A stretch of DNA of 50,840 nt. Origin: Deltaproteobacteria bacterium (GTDB lineage: Bacteria; Myxococcota_A; UBA9160; JAFDDA01). The position numbers were made by a program, and so were the translations under genes. Under the pieces are notes generated by a model that made no database searches, was not told the DNA's origin, and was given only the letters and a program-made list of their open reading frames with translations. This document shows positions 27,373 through 35,436 of this stretch, in pieces; the first letter of the stretch is position 1; each line of letters starts with the position of its first letter. The stretch is from NCBI GenBank assembly GCA_019311105.1, contig JAFDDA010000005.1, positions 1 to 50,840 of the forward strand, given 5' to 3'.

Positions 27373-27569
27373 TGGCATCCCCAACGGGGTTCGACCTTTG
27401 GGTGGGTACGGGATTCCGGGCACTTAGCGCCCTTGCTCAAGGGTTTTCGCTGGGTGCCTCATGGGTGCGAGCTCCGGTTGCCCGACACCATGCATATAGA
27501 ACCGTGCAACGCCACGAGGTTCCGGGCGCACACCAGACCCATCACACTGCCATCACACGCGAGGGCTTC
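27373..27569. repeat. tRNA-Glu 3'-end scar with 200-bp repeat, copy A
   Basis: The first 22 bases (27373-27394) match the CCA end, acceptor and T-arm of the tRNA-Glu gene at 47998-48073 with a few differences. The sequence that follows continues as a repeat nearly the same as copy B at 39127-39325, sharing GGTGGGTACGGGATTCCGGG, a CAAGGGTTTTCG block and CGCACACCAGACCCATCAC. This is what an attachment-site junction left by an integrative element would look like. The ACR3 gene starts 122 bases downstream. The DNA between has no gene. Confidence 0.7.
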
Positions 27570-27690
27570 TACAACTAGAGGCCCTCATTGCGAAGTAATC
27601 TTGGCGCGCTCGACTCACTCGACCGGCTGACCTTCAAACGCACCTCAATGAGATTGGAAAGACCGAAATTCCGGCCGGAGAAAACACCGA

Positions 27691-28929
27691 ATGACAACTG
27701 CACCCCAACCCCAAGAAGCCACGCACGCCGACTCATCAACGTCGAACCGACGAATGCAAGGCTTCGAGCGTCTGCTCACCGTCTGGGTGTTCCTCTGCAT
27801 GGTTGCAGGCATCGCGCTCGGCCGGATTGCGCCGGGTCTTGCGCGCTCTCTCGACGGCATGACGCTCGATGTCGACGGTGCTCCTGTGGTCTCGATTCCG
27901 ATTGCGGTCTGTCTCTTCTTCATGATGTACCCAATCATGGTAAAGATTGATTTCACGGAGATCGTCGCGGCGGGAAAGAGCGTGCGGCCAGTCCTTCTAA
28001 CGCTATTCGTAAACTGGTGCATCAAGCCCTTCACGATGCTCGCCATCGCGAGTTTTTTTCTGGGCACCCTTCTCCTCGGATTCATCGGTCCGGAGGCGAC
28101 TGACCTCGTCAAGCTGCCGTTCGGCCTAGACCTCGCGGAAGGCGCGCAATACGGCGCCGGCCAGGTCGTGGTTCAAGATGGCGTCAAACTTCTCGAGGTT
28201 CCGCTTTGGCGCAGCTATCTCGCAGGCTGCATCTTGCTCGGCGTCGCACCCTGCACCGCAATGGTTCTCGTTTGGGGCTACCTCGCCAAGGGGAGCGACG
28301 GCCATACGCTCGTCATGGTGGCGCTCAATTCACTCACCATGCTCGTCCTCTACGGAGTCCTTGGCGGCTATCTCTTGGGCGTCGGCCGACTGCCCGTCCC
28401 CTGGCAGGCGCTCTTGCTGTCCATCGGCGTCTACGTCGCGTTGCCGCTGGTCGCCGGCTATCTCTCACGTCGGCTGATTATTCAGGCCAAGGGAGAGGAG
28501 TGGTTCAAGGAGAAGTTCCTGCATCTTCTCACGCCCATCACGATTGGTGCTCTGCTCCTCACGCTGGTGCTGCTCTTCTCTTTCAAGGGAGAAGTCATTC
28601 TCAGCAATCCACTGACGATTCTCTGGATTGCCATTCCGCTCACCATTCAGACGCTGCTCATCTTCGGGATTGGCTACGGGCTCGCCAAGCTGCTTGGGCT
28701 TCGGTACGCCGACGCCGCTCCCACCGCCATGATTGGTGCAAGCAACCATTTCGAAGTGGCAATTGCGACGGCGGTCATGCTGTTTGGGCTTTCTTCAGGA
28801 GCGGCCCTGGCGACAGTGGTTGGGGTTCTCATCGAGGTGCCGCTCATGCTCGTTCTCGTCCGGTTCTGCCTGAAGACTCAGGGTTGGTTTCCGCAAGAAG
28901 AAGCCGCGGTTGAAGCCGTCGCCGGATGA
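27691..28929 (+). CDS. acr3: ACR3-type arsenite efflux permease
   Basis: The 412-residue protein has ten hydrophobic segments and the bile/arsenite/riboflavin transporter fold. Family marks are the membrane Cys in [15 protein letters not shown] (the ACR3 conserved cysteine region), [13 protein letters not shown] near the N-terminus and [19 protein letters not shown] with the conserved Asn and Glu in helix 9. It exports arsenite across the inner membrane using the proton gradient. The coding sequence is visibly richer in A and T at third positions than its neighbours, and the gene lies between a tRNA-derived scar and a truncated merB, so it was probably acquired. No arsR or arsC is present here. 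Confidence 0.92.
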   Translation: MTTAPQPQEATHADSSTSNRRMQGFERLLTVWVFLCMVAGIALGRIAPGLARSLDGMTLDVDGAPVVSIPIAVCLFFMMYPIMVKIDFTEIVAAGKSVRPVLLTLFVNWCIKPFTMLAIASFFLGTLLLGFIGPEATDLVKLPFGLDLAEGAQYGAGQVVVQDGVKLLEVPLWRSYLAGCILLGVAPCTAMVLVWGYLAKGSDGHTLVMVALNSLTMLVLYGVLGGYLLGVGRLPVPWQALLLSIGVYVALPLVAGYLSRRLIIQAKGEEWFKEKFLHLLTPITIGALLLTLVLLFSFKGEVILSNPLTILWIAIPLTIQTLLIFGIGYGLAKLLGLRYADAAPTAMIGASNHFEVAIATAVMLFGLSSGAALATVVGVLIEVPLMLVLVRFCLKTQGWFPQEEAAVEAVAG

Positions 28930-29120
28930 TGGAGGGCCGAGGCTCGAAACTGGTTCGGCTCGCGACCGCTGTCTCTACGGGTGCGATGGCTGCGCTGTTT
29001 TACCTTCTTCTTTTTCAGCGTTCAGGGACCAGCAATCTCGTTTGGATATCGCTTGTCGTTCTTTGGCTTGGTCCGGCGGGTGTCATCGCGTTCGTCGGAA
29101 GAACCGGGCGACGTGGGTAG
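28926..29120 (+). CDS. Small two-helix membrane protein behind acr3
   Basis: The 64-residue protein starts at an ATG overlapping the acr3 stop (ATGA); a second ATG follows directly. It has two hydrophobic segments ([19 protein letters not shown] and [19 protein letters not shown]) and a basic C-terminal end. Overlap with acr3 argues for co-expression and perhaps a regulatory or stabilising role in arsenite export, which is inference. No named family is recognised. Confidence 0.6.
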   Translation: MMEGRGSKLVRLATAVSTGAMAALFYLLLFQRSGTSNLVWISLVVLWLGPAGVIAFVGRTGRRG

Positions 29121-29148
29121 CCATCGGAAACTAGGGACGTAGCGGACC

Positions 29149-29388
29149 CTAGGCCCCCGGTTCCGACTGCGACCCGCCCGCTCGAATTCGCATGGGGAGG
29201 CTGGAAACCTCACGTTTCGGCCCGTCTTGAACGCACGACCAATGCTCCCGCACGAGTTCGAAGGCGTCGACGAGGCTCATCGAGACCACGCCTTCTCGCC
29301 CCGCGACCCACTCGTCCGCCGCCTCACGGGCGCGGAAGAAGTGCATCTGGCTTCACGTGGGGCTCGCCGGTCCTAGCTGCCGCGAAGA
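29149..29388 (-). pseudogene. Truncated second merB with the same in-frame UGA
   Basis: On the minus strand the frame reads SSRQLGPASPT, then UGA (complement of 29353-29355), then SQMHFFRAREAADEW and GVVSMSLVDAFELVREHW, ending at a TAG at 29149-29151. This is the C-terminal part of a MerB paralogue of the gene at 21370-22044. The stretch PASPT-UGA-SQMHFFRAR is identical in protein to that copy, although codons differ (CCC ACG against CCG ACC) and later residues have diverged clearly. The N-terminal two thirds, with the Cys/Asp pair, are missing: the fragment runs straight into the 3' end of the nitronate monooxygenase gene. It is almost surely non-functional now, but its UGA and hairpin are independent evidence that the ancestor used UGA as a sense codon. 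Confidence 0.75.
29308..29352 (-). promoter_or_regulatory. Second SECIS-like stem-loop, in the merB remnant
   Basis: Reading the minus strand after the UGA, TCCGCGCC (29336-29329) pairs with GGCGGCGGA (29323-29315) around the loop CGTGA, with a bulged G (29319) at the same place as in the 21889-21934 element and the same 24-base distance from UGA to loop. One G-C pair of the first hairpin is here a C-G pair; both changes are synonymous (Arg CGG to CGC, Ala GCC to GCG). A short outer pairing CCA/TGG also remains. Confidence 0.65.
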
Positions 29389-29402
29389 CCCGCCAGGGAG
29401 AA

Positions 29403-30557
29403 TCAGCTCACCGTGACGCTCGAGGGCAGCCGGCGGGTAAGGATGTCCGCCGCCTCCTCGACCATCTCCTCCACGATCTGGGCGGCCGGCTTGATCTCGT
29501 CGATCATGCCCGCGACCTGTCCGGCGAAGGGCCCCACGTAGTCGACGTTGCCCGCCCGGTTGAACATGTCGACGACGGCCGAGGCGAGCAACACCTGCAC
29601 GGGGAAGCGCAGGGGCTCGAGCCCCGACTCCTCCCACAGGTCGTGGAAGCGGTTGTAGGTCGCGCGCGAGGTCTTGCCCGTGTAGATCGTGGTGCGGCGC
29701 GTGTCCTCGTCGCCGGCGTTCACGATCGCCTGCTTCTGGATGTCCAGGGCGCCACCTTCCTTGGAGGCGAGGAAGCGCGTGCCGACCCAGACGCCGATGC
29801 AGCCAACGGCGAGCGCGGCGGCCAGGCCTCGGCCGTCGCCAATTCCCCCGGCGGCCAGCACGGGCGTCGGCGCCGCGGCGTCGATGGCCTGGGGCCAGAG
29901 CGCCATCGAGCCGACGCGTCCCGTGTGCCCGCCCGCCTCGTGCCCCTGGGCCACCACCAGGTCAGCCCCGCCCCGTGCGATGCGCCCGGCGTTCTTCGCA
30001 TTGCCCGCGATGCCCAGCACCTTCATGCCCGTCGCGTGGGCCGCTTCGACCATGAACTCGGGGCTGCCGAGGCCCGCGCAGAAGAGCGGGACGCCCTCCT
30101 CGATGCACACCTCGGCGGCGGCGTGGGGGCGCGAGGTCGTCGTGCCCGTGCTGATCACGGCCTCGGTGTCGGGGAGGCCGAACTCGGCCTTGATCTTCTC
30201 GAACCACTCTCGGTGGGCGGCGGGCAGCGCGTTCAGGGCGTCGGCCAGCGGGATCTCGTGCGTGCTGTCGGCCGGCGCATCGCCCGCCGCGACCGTGGCC
30301 GCGGGCAGCAGCACGTCCACTCCGAAGGGACGCCCGGTCAGCTTGCGGATCTCACGGATGGCGTCGCGCATCTCCTCGACCGTGTAGCCAGCGCCGCCCA
30401 GCACGCCGAGCCCCCCCGCCTCCGAGACGGCCACGACCAACTCGACCGGAGCTCCTGTCTTCTCCCCGATCAGGCTCGGCCCCATTCCGGCACTCAGGAT
30501 CGGGTATTCGATGTCGAGTAGATCGCAGAGCGGCGTGCGCAGCGTCCTCTTGGCCAT
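29403..30557 (-). CDS. Nitronate monooxygenase / 2-nitropropane dioxygenase family flavoprotein
   Basis: The 384-residue TIM-barrel flavoprotein begins with a good GGAGGA ribosome site before the ATG. Family signatures are YPILSAGMGP near the N-terminus, a VAQGHEAGGHTGR block with the catalytic His of class I nitronate monooxygenases, and FMN-phosphate-binding VLAAGGIGDGRGLAAALAVG followed by GVWVGTRF. It would oxidise nitronates or related compounds using FMN and oxygen. It looks monocistronic. Its 3' end abuts the merB remnant, and a diverged copy of its last 21 codons lies in inverted orientation 5' of it at 30676-30738. Confidence 0.88.
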   Translation of the reverse strand: MAKRTLRTPLCDLLDIEYPILSAGMGPSLIGEKTGAPVELVVAVSEAGGLGVLGGAGYTVEEMRDAIREIRKLTGRPFGVDVLLPAATVAAGDAPADSTHEIPLADALNALPAAHREWFEKIKAEFGLPDTEAVISTGTTTSRPHAAAEVCIEEGVPLFCAGLGSPEFMVEAAHATGMKVLGIAGNAKNAGRIARGGADLVVAQGHEAGGHTGRVGSMALWPQAIDAAAPTPVLAAGGIGDGRGLAAALAVGCIGVWVGTRFLASKEGGALDIQKQAIVNAGDEDTRRTTIYTGKTSRATYNRFHDLWEESGLEPLRFPVQVLLASAVVDMFNRAGNVDYVGPFAGQVAGMIDEIKPAAQIVEEMVEEAADILTRRLPSSVTVS

Positions 30558-30675
30558 GTTCGGTCCTCCAGCGACCCGGGGTGGGTCGGATCCTCAGCAT
30601 AGAGGCGAGAGCCCGGCGGTGCCCAAACCTCCCAAGCCGGTGGTAGGCTGGGCTGCATGACCTCCGGGAGGACAG

Positions 30676-30738
30676 ATGGTCGAGGAGGCCGCGGACATCC
30701 TGACCCGCCGACTGCCCTCGAGCGTCACCGTGAGCTGA
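30676..30738 (+). pseudogene. Inverted relic of a nitronate monooxygenase 3' end
   Basis: The plus strand here encodes MVEEAADILTRRLPSSVTVS followed by TGA, identical in protein to the C-terminal end of the nitronate monooxygenase gene at 29403-30557 but in the opposite orientation and with several synonymous differences. The body of this paralogue is missing. It shows that a second such gene, or an inverted duplication, once lay here. Confidence 0.65.
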
Positions 30739-30805
30739 CACGCGGAGGTTTCAGGGTGATCGTCTTCGAAGCCTTCCAATCGGCGAGGCAAGGCGCCGAC
30801 GGCGC

Positions 30806-31531
30806 GTGAGCGCCGTGCGCCTCGCGCTGGGCCTGCTTCTCGTGTCGAGCTGCTCCGGGCCGACTCCGCCGCCGACTTCTGGCCCCTTCGCCGAACGCGT
30901 CGAAGAGCGCGAGCGCATGGTTGTAGAGCAGATCGAAGCTCGCGGCGTGCGCGACGCCGCCGTGCTGTCCGCCATGCGCCGCGTTCCGCGCCATCGCTTC
31001 ATGCCCGAGGACGTACGGCCGAGGGCCTACTTCGACGGTGCGGCCCCGATCGGTCACCAGCAGACGATCTCGCAACCGTGGATCGTGGCTTCGATGACCG
31101 AGCAGCTCGAACTCCGGCAGGGCGCGCGCGTCCTCGAGGTGGGCACGGGCTCGGGTTACCAGGCCGCCGTCCTGGCCGAGATGGGCGCCGAGGTCTACTC
31201 GATCGAGATCGTCGAGCCCCTAGCGGAGCGCGCGTCCACCACCCTCGCGGACCTCGGCTACGAGAACGTGCACGTTCGCGCCGGCGACGGCTACCGCGGC
31301 TGGCCCGAGGCCGCGCCCTTCGACGCGATCATCGTGACGGCCGCGCCCGACCACGTCCCGACGCCGCTCGTCGATCAGCTCGCACCGGGTGGTCGCATGG
31401 CGATCCCGGTCGGCCAGCGAGGGTCACAGGGTCTCCGCCTGCTCGTTCGCGACGAGGACGGCAGCATCCGCGAGGAGATCCTCTACGGCGTTCTCTTCGT
31501 GCCCATGACCGGCGAAGCCCAGGAGCCGTGA
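30806..31531 (+). CDS. pcm: Protein-L-isoaspartate O-methyltransferase with lipoprotein signal
   Basis: The 241-residue protein (GTG start) carries a lipoprotein signal with Cys16 in LLVSSC, unusual since Pcm normally works in the cytoplasm. The enzyme part has the Pcm motifs: VPRHRFMPEDVRPRAYFDGA, PIGHQQTISQPWIVASM, the S-adenosylmethionine loop EVGTGSGYQAAVLAEMG, and IIVTAAPDHVP with the post-II motif. It methylates isoaspartyl residues to start repair of damaged proteins. An exported version would need SAM outside the cytoplasm, so a different activity or cytoplasmic retention is possible. The 135 bases up to the patatin gene hold one hydrophobic minus-strand stretch (VFFEVALLTLSLGAVACLW) without a convincing gene. 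Confidence 0.86.
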   Translation: MSAVRLALGLLLVSSCSGPTPPPTSGPFAERVEERERMVVEQIEARGVRDAAVLSAMRRVPRHRFMPEDVRPRAYFDGAAPIGHQQTISQPWIVASMTEQLELRQGARVLEVGTGSGYQAAVLAEMGAEVYSIEIVEPLAERASTTLADLGYENVHVRAGDGYRGWPEAAPFDAIIVTAAPDHVPTPLVDQLAPGGRMAIPVGQRGSQGLRLLVRDEDGSIREEILYGVLFVPMTGEAQEP

Positions 31532-31666
31532 ACGTCGGACCGAGTGTCCCGCCAGCCGACCCAGAGACAGGCGACTGCGCCCAGCGAGAGGGTCAGCAGC
31601 GCGACTTCGAAGAAGACGTGGAAGCTCCTCAGGGTGGTCGGGCGGTAACTCCCGTCGAAGGGCGCC

Positions 31667-32821
31667 CTAGCGCGCCGGGCCTTCGAGGAAGCTGTGGATC
31701 TCGTCACGGCGCTCGGCGACGTCGGCGCGCCCCAGATCGACGAGGCGCCCACAAAACTCGGGATCGAACAGCAGATAGCTCGCCAGCTCGCCCGTCTCTT
31801 CGTCGGTGCCCAGGCCCCGCATCAGATAGCGCACGATCGGCGGGATGCGGTCGGCGAACTCGCGGGCGAGACTGCCGAAGTCCTGGCTCGGGCTGAGCCA
31901 CAGCACGTCGATCCAGCGAAAAGACTTCTCGGACGGAGAGGCAACGACGCTCGTGTTGATCCGACCGCTGTGTTCTACGTCGACGCCAATCGCATCGAGC
32001 ATCACCGCATCGAGCAGCGCCCCGGCCACCTGAGCGATCGAGGGCGGCTTGCTGCGCCGCACCAGACCGGTCTCGGTGGCTGGCTGGCGCACTCCGATGG
32101 CGATGATGCGCTCGGCGCCGAGATTGATCGCGGGGCTCAGAGGTGCCGTATTGCGGACGCTCCCGTCGCCGAAGTGCCGCCCGTCGATCTCGATCGACGG
32201 GAAGAACACAGGAATCGCGCTCGACGCCATCAGGTGGTCCACTCCAATGCGGGTGCGTTCGATGCTCCAGCGGCCGCGTTCCCACAGCGGCACGTCGGGC
32301 TGCGCGTCGAGAAACACGACACCGTCCGCCGTGTAGAGATCCGTCGCCGGGATCGCGAGGGCGCCGAGATGGCCGGCGGCGATGTTCTCGTCGATCCGCT
32401 CGAAGGGGATCGTCTCGGCAAGAAACTCGCGGAGCGGCGCGGTGTCGAGCAGCGACCGGGCCCCGGTCCGCCGTAGCAGCCCGCCGAAGGAGAGATCCCG
32501 CACCCATCGCAGGCCGATTCCGCTCAGGGAACGCATGTCCGTCCGGAAGACCTGCTGTGCCTCGATCGCCTTCCAGAGATCGACCGTGCGAGCGATGCCG
32601 GCTTCGGGCTCATTGGCATACGCGGCGAGCATTCCGGCGTTGATCGCGCCGGCACTCGAGCCGACGAGGATGTCGAATCCACCCGCACCGCCCCGGAGGA
32701 GCCCCTCCTCGACCAGTCCGCTCAGCACGCCCGCCTGGTAGGCGCCTCGCGCACCGCCCCCTGAGAGCACGATCGCGGTCCGCGGCCGCGCCTCCGTCGG
32801 GGAATGCTGGGATTGAGACAA
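31667..32821 (-). CDS. Patatin-like phospholipase
   Basis: The TTG start at 32821 is supported by a strong AAGGAGG ribosome site a few bases upstream. The 384-residue protein has the patatin oxyanion glycine loop SGGGARGAYQAGVL, the nucleophile elbow GSSAG (GxSxG) and the catalytic Asp in FGDGSVRN (DG[GS]). It is a Ser-Asp dyad lipid acyl hydrolase of the NTE/RssA type; substrate and location are not evident, and no signal peptide is seen. Its neighbours are an O-methyltransferase gene on the same strand upstream and pcm convergent downstream. Confidence 0.93.
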   Translation of the reverse strand: MSQSQHSPTEARPRTAIVLSGGGARGAYQAGVLSGLVEEGLLRGGAGGFDILVGSSAGAINAGMLAAYANEPEAGIARTVDLWKAIEAQQVFRTDMRSLSGIGLRWVRDLSFGGLLRRTGARSLLDTAPLREFLAETIPFERIDENIAAGHLGALAIPATDLYTADGVVFLDAQPDVPLWERGRWSIERTRIGVDHLMASSAIPVFFPSIEIDGRHFGDGSVRNTAPLSPAINLGAERIIAIGVRQPATETGLVRRSKPPSIAQVAGALLDAVMLDAIGVDVEHSGRINTSVVASPSEKSFRWIDVLWLSPSQDFGSLAREFADRIPPIVRYLMRGLGTDEETGELASYLLFDPEFCGRLVDLGRADVAERRDEIHSFLEGPAR

Positions 32822-32860
32822 GAAACCTCCTTCGAGCCGGCGTCCAGGCTCGCGAGTCCG

Positions 32861-33535
32861 CTACGGCAACTTGACCGAGAATTCGGTTCCCGATCCCAAG
32901 GGCAGGGTCACGGAGCGGAACCCAGCCTCTCGCACACGCGCAGCGTAGGGAGCCAGGGCCTTGGGGAAGGTCTTCATGTTGTCGCCCAGCACGACGGCGC
33001 CCGGTCGCAGGTGCGGGGCGAGCAGCTCGAAGATCGGAACGTAGAGGTCCTTCCAGCCGTCGAGCAACGCCATGTCGACCGTGCCGCCGGGGTCGGCGAG
33101 GGTTTGCTGGGCGTCCCCCTCACGGATCTCCGCGTACTCCTCCAAGCCCGCTTCCTCGAGGTGCCGGCGCGCCTGGGCCACCTTGCCGGGCTCGATCTCC
33201 GAGCCGATCACGAGCCCGCCGCCGTTGTCCTTGACGGCCGCCGCGAGATAGAGCGTCGAGATGCCGAACGAGGTTCCGAACTCCACGATGCGCGTAGCGC
33301 CGAGCGACCGGGCCACGAGGTAGGCGAAGCGCCCTGATTCCGGTGAGAGCGGGATGTAGAGATCCTTGAAGCGCCGAGCCTCCTCTTCCACGCTGGGCTT
33401 GCGGCGCAGCAAAGCATCGAGGCCCCAGTGCATCGCGATCGGCACGAAAGCCGCCTTCTGCCCCGCCGCCTCTCGATGGAGACGCTCGAGGACGCGACTC
33501 ACTTCGGGGGTATCGAGTGAACAGGTCGAAATCAT
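32861..33535 (-). CDS. O-methyltransferase, class I SAM-dependent (Methyltransf_3-like)
   Basis: The ATG at 33535 follows a GAGGAG ribosome site; the frame open further upstream lacks coding character. The 224-residue protein resembles the catechol/caffeoyl-CoA-type O-methyltransferases: YIPLSPESGRFAYLVARSLG, the SAM-binding motif RIVEFGTSFGISTLYLAAA, EIEPGKVAQARRHL and the acidic metal/SAM site VDMALLDGWKDLYVPIFELL. The substrate is unknown. It lies 39 bases upstream of the patatin gene on the same strand and may share its transcript. Confidence 0.83.
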   Translation of the reverse strand: MISTCSLDTPEVSRVLERLHREAAGQKAAFVPIAMHWGLDALLRRKPSVEEEARRFKDLYIPLSPESGRFAYLVARSLGATRIVEFGTSFGISTLYLAAAVKDNGGGLVIGSEIEPGKVAQARRHLEEAGLEEYAEIREGDAQQTLADPGGTVDMALLDGWKDLYVPIFELLAPHLRPGAVVLGDNMKTFPKALAPYAARVREAGFRSVTLPLGSGTEFSVKLP

Positions 33536-33583
33536 GGCTTCACTCCTCGGATCTCGGACGCTCGCTGCCGGCACTCGCGCACC

Positions 33584-34240
33584 CTACCCATTCGTCACCC
33601 CGCGCGTGCCCTCGTTTGCGGCCCGACGCGCCCATTTCCGATTCGGCCCGAATAGCGCCGCGCCGAGCCGCACCCCCATCGCGGCAATCAGGACGGCGAT
33701 GAACGGAAGGTAGTCGGAGGCCGGGTAAGGCGGCGACTTGCGGCCATAGCTGTCGACCAGACAACCGAGGAAGATGAACCAGACGAGATAGAGGCCGAAC
33801 CTGTGGATGCCTCCCCACCAGCGCGGGTCGATCGCGGCGTGCACCCGCTTGGCGGAGGTGACCAGCATGACGAAGACGAGGAAGAGGCCCGGCCCGCCGA
33901 TCACGTAATCCGCGACCGTGACGGCTTCCGGGATGTCGGGGGCACTCAGATAGTGGAGCCAGAGGAGCAGCCCGAAGTGGCTGGTCATGCAGAGGCCGAA
34001 GCAGACCCCGAGGGTCCCGCGATTGGCGAAGAGCCACCTGCTGACGCGGGTTGGATGGAGCTCGTTCAGCGGCCGGGCGATGAAGGTGAGCACGAACGGG
34101 ACGAAGGCTATTCGCGCCGTGCCGCGGAGGGCCTCACGGGTCCCGACATCGCCACTGCCATGCTCAGACAGGATCCACGCGCCCAAGAGAACGGTCAGTG
34201 GCACCGTGGCCTGAACGAGATATCGGCCGATCACTCCCAT
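33584..34240 (-). CDS. Ferric-reductase-like (MsrQ-type) heme membrane protein
   Basis: The ATG at 34240 opens MGVIGRYLVQATVPLTVLL; an upstream start at 34273 would add 11 residues. The 218-residue protein has about six hydrophobic segments. RGTARIAFVPFVLTFIARPLNEL and GTLGVCFGLCMTSHFGLLLWLH place conserved Arg, Gly and His residues as in the ferric reductase-like transmembrane domain, in which His pairs hold two hemes. It could pass electrons across the inner membrane to a periplasmic partner; no MsrP-like partner is nearby. Confidence in the family is moderate. Confidence 0.65.
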   Translation of the reverse strand: MGVIGRYLVQATVPLTVLLGAWILSEHGSGDVGTREALRGTARIAFVPFVLTFIARPLNELHPTRVSRWLFANRGTLGVCFGLCMTSHFGLLLWLHYLSAPDIPEAVTVADYVIGGPGLFLVFVMLVTSAKRVHAAIDPRWWGGIHRFGLYLVWFIFLGCLVDSYGRKSPPYPASDYLPFIAVLIAAMGVRLGAALFGPNRKWARRAANEGTRGVTNG

Positions 34241-34356
34241 CGTACTCCCACTCCCATGTACGAGGAGACCCATGCTAGAGGAGCCGAGGAGCGGCTCGTC
34301 TTCGGACCCGACGCTACATCAGGGTGGATCGTCAGCGAATCGAAGCGGAATCCGCT

Positions 34357-34530
34357 GCGAAGGGCGCGCCAGACCCGCTCCACGGTGAGTCGGAAGTTGC
34401 AGGTGAGAAGAACGGGGGACTGGCGAGTGGGGTTGCCGATTCGCACGAAGCCCGTTGGACAGGGAAACGGGAACACCCGGAACAGCGTCTGCATGACTTC
34501 GATTGCGACGTAAACGAGTTGCAGGCGCAA
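34357..34530 (-). pseudogene. Fragment resembling an HgcA/CdhD-like corrinoid protein
   Basis: From an ATG at 34494 the minus strand reads MQTLFRVFPFPCPTGFVRIG, then NPTRQSPVLLTCNFRLTVERVWRALR, after which similarity ends. The pattern (I)GNPxxxSPVLLTxN(F/Y)xLTVxRVxRAL is one I associate with proteins related to the corrinoid iron-sulfur subunit of CO dehydrogenase/acetyl-CoA synthase and to the mercury-methylation protein HgcA. The decisive cap-helix motif (N-W-C-A) is absent because the fragment is cut off. The rest of 34241-34628 holds no other gene that I can see. Confidence 0.4.
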
Positions 34531-34628
34531 GCCGACGCGCCAGGAAGAATCCGGGCGAATCCCGCCGCAAGCCGCCACCCCACGAAGGACGGATCCCCTC
34601 CGGGCCGTTGCCGAACGTTCTGCCACCG

Positions 34629-35153
34629 CTAAAGCGGCGACGAGGCCGATCCAGCCTGTCGCAGGCTCTCCCGGTCGCTCGCTGGCGCAACGGCCGCCGG
34701 CTTCGCGCGGGTCGGCTTCGCCGGCTTGGGCGCGGCAGCCTTCTTGCGCGCGGCGCCGGCCTTGCGGGGCCGAGCCTTCGCCTTGGGCGGCTCGATGGCC
34801 TTCTCCACCCTCCTCAGCAGGCGAACAGCCTCGCGCCGTGCCTGGGTGGTGCGACGCTTCCACTCGCGCTCGCCCCGAGCCTCCAGCCCGCCGAGCTGAT
34901 GGCTCGCATCCCGGAGCAGCCGGGTGGCCGCACGCCGCGCACGCTTCTCGCCACGCTCGATCTCGGCCTCGAGCCGGGTCAGCGCCCGGCGAAGTTGCTT
35001 CGAGTACTCCTGGAAGGTGAGCGGAAGCTCCGGCTCGATCCGCTTGAGGGCTGCCGCACTGCGCGCAGCCACGCGAGGACGCTGGATCTTCTTCCGCGGG
35101 GTCGCCTTCCGCTTCGTCGTCTTCCGCTTCGTCGTCTTCTTGCGCTGGGCCAT
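34629..35153 (-). CDS. Lysine/arginine-rich histone H1-like DNA-binding protein
   Basis: The ATG at 35153 has an AGGAGAG ribosome site. The 174-residue protein begins with a strongly basic tail (MAQRKKTTKRKTTKRKATPR), has a helical coiled-coil middle rich in Glu and Arg (residues about 45-125, LTFQEYSKQLRRALTRLEAE) and ends in an Ala/Lys/Pro-rich tail (AARKKAAAPKPAKP) like eukaryotic histone H1 and bacterial AlgP or HctB. It probably coats or bends DNA. The 283 bases upstream show nothing I can call. Confidence 0.65.
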   Translation of the reverse strand: MAQRKKTTKRKTTKRKATPRKKIQRPRVAARSAAALKRIEPELPLTFQEYSKQLRRALTRLEAEIERGEKRARRAATRLLRDASHQLGGLEARGEREWKRRTTQARREAVRLLRRVEKAIEPPKAKARPRKAGAARKKAAAPKPAKPTRAKPAAVAPASDRESLRQAGSASSPL

Positions 35154-35436
35154 GGCTCTCTCCTGTCGCGGTGGGGTTCGCCGCGTCGAGGGTGCCTCGG
35201 CACCTCCTTGCGTCGGCGGCACCCGACCATTCTTCGTGCAAGCTCCGTTCCACATCCAAGAGCGACACGAGGCATCCGCCAGATCCGGGCGAGCTATTCG
35301 GCCTCACCGTTGTGTCGTCGCGCCGCATCCCGGTGCCTCGCCTCCCCTCCTTCAGCTTCCCACACCCCGGGTCCGGCCGAGTGTGATCCGCCCTCTCCGT
35401 TTGCCGCGTGGGAAGCACCCGACAAAGAAGGGGCAC

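Noticed and set aside
31532..31666. A small membrane protein on the minus strand between pcm and the patatin gene
   Set aside because: There is one hydrophobic stretch but no start codon with a ribosome site in the gap; the available starts lie inside the patatin gene.
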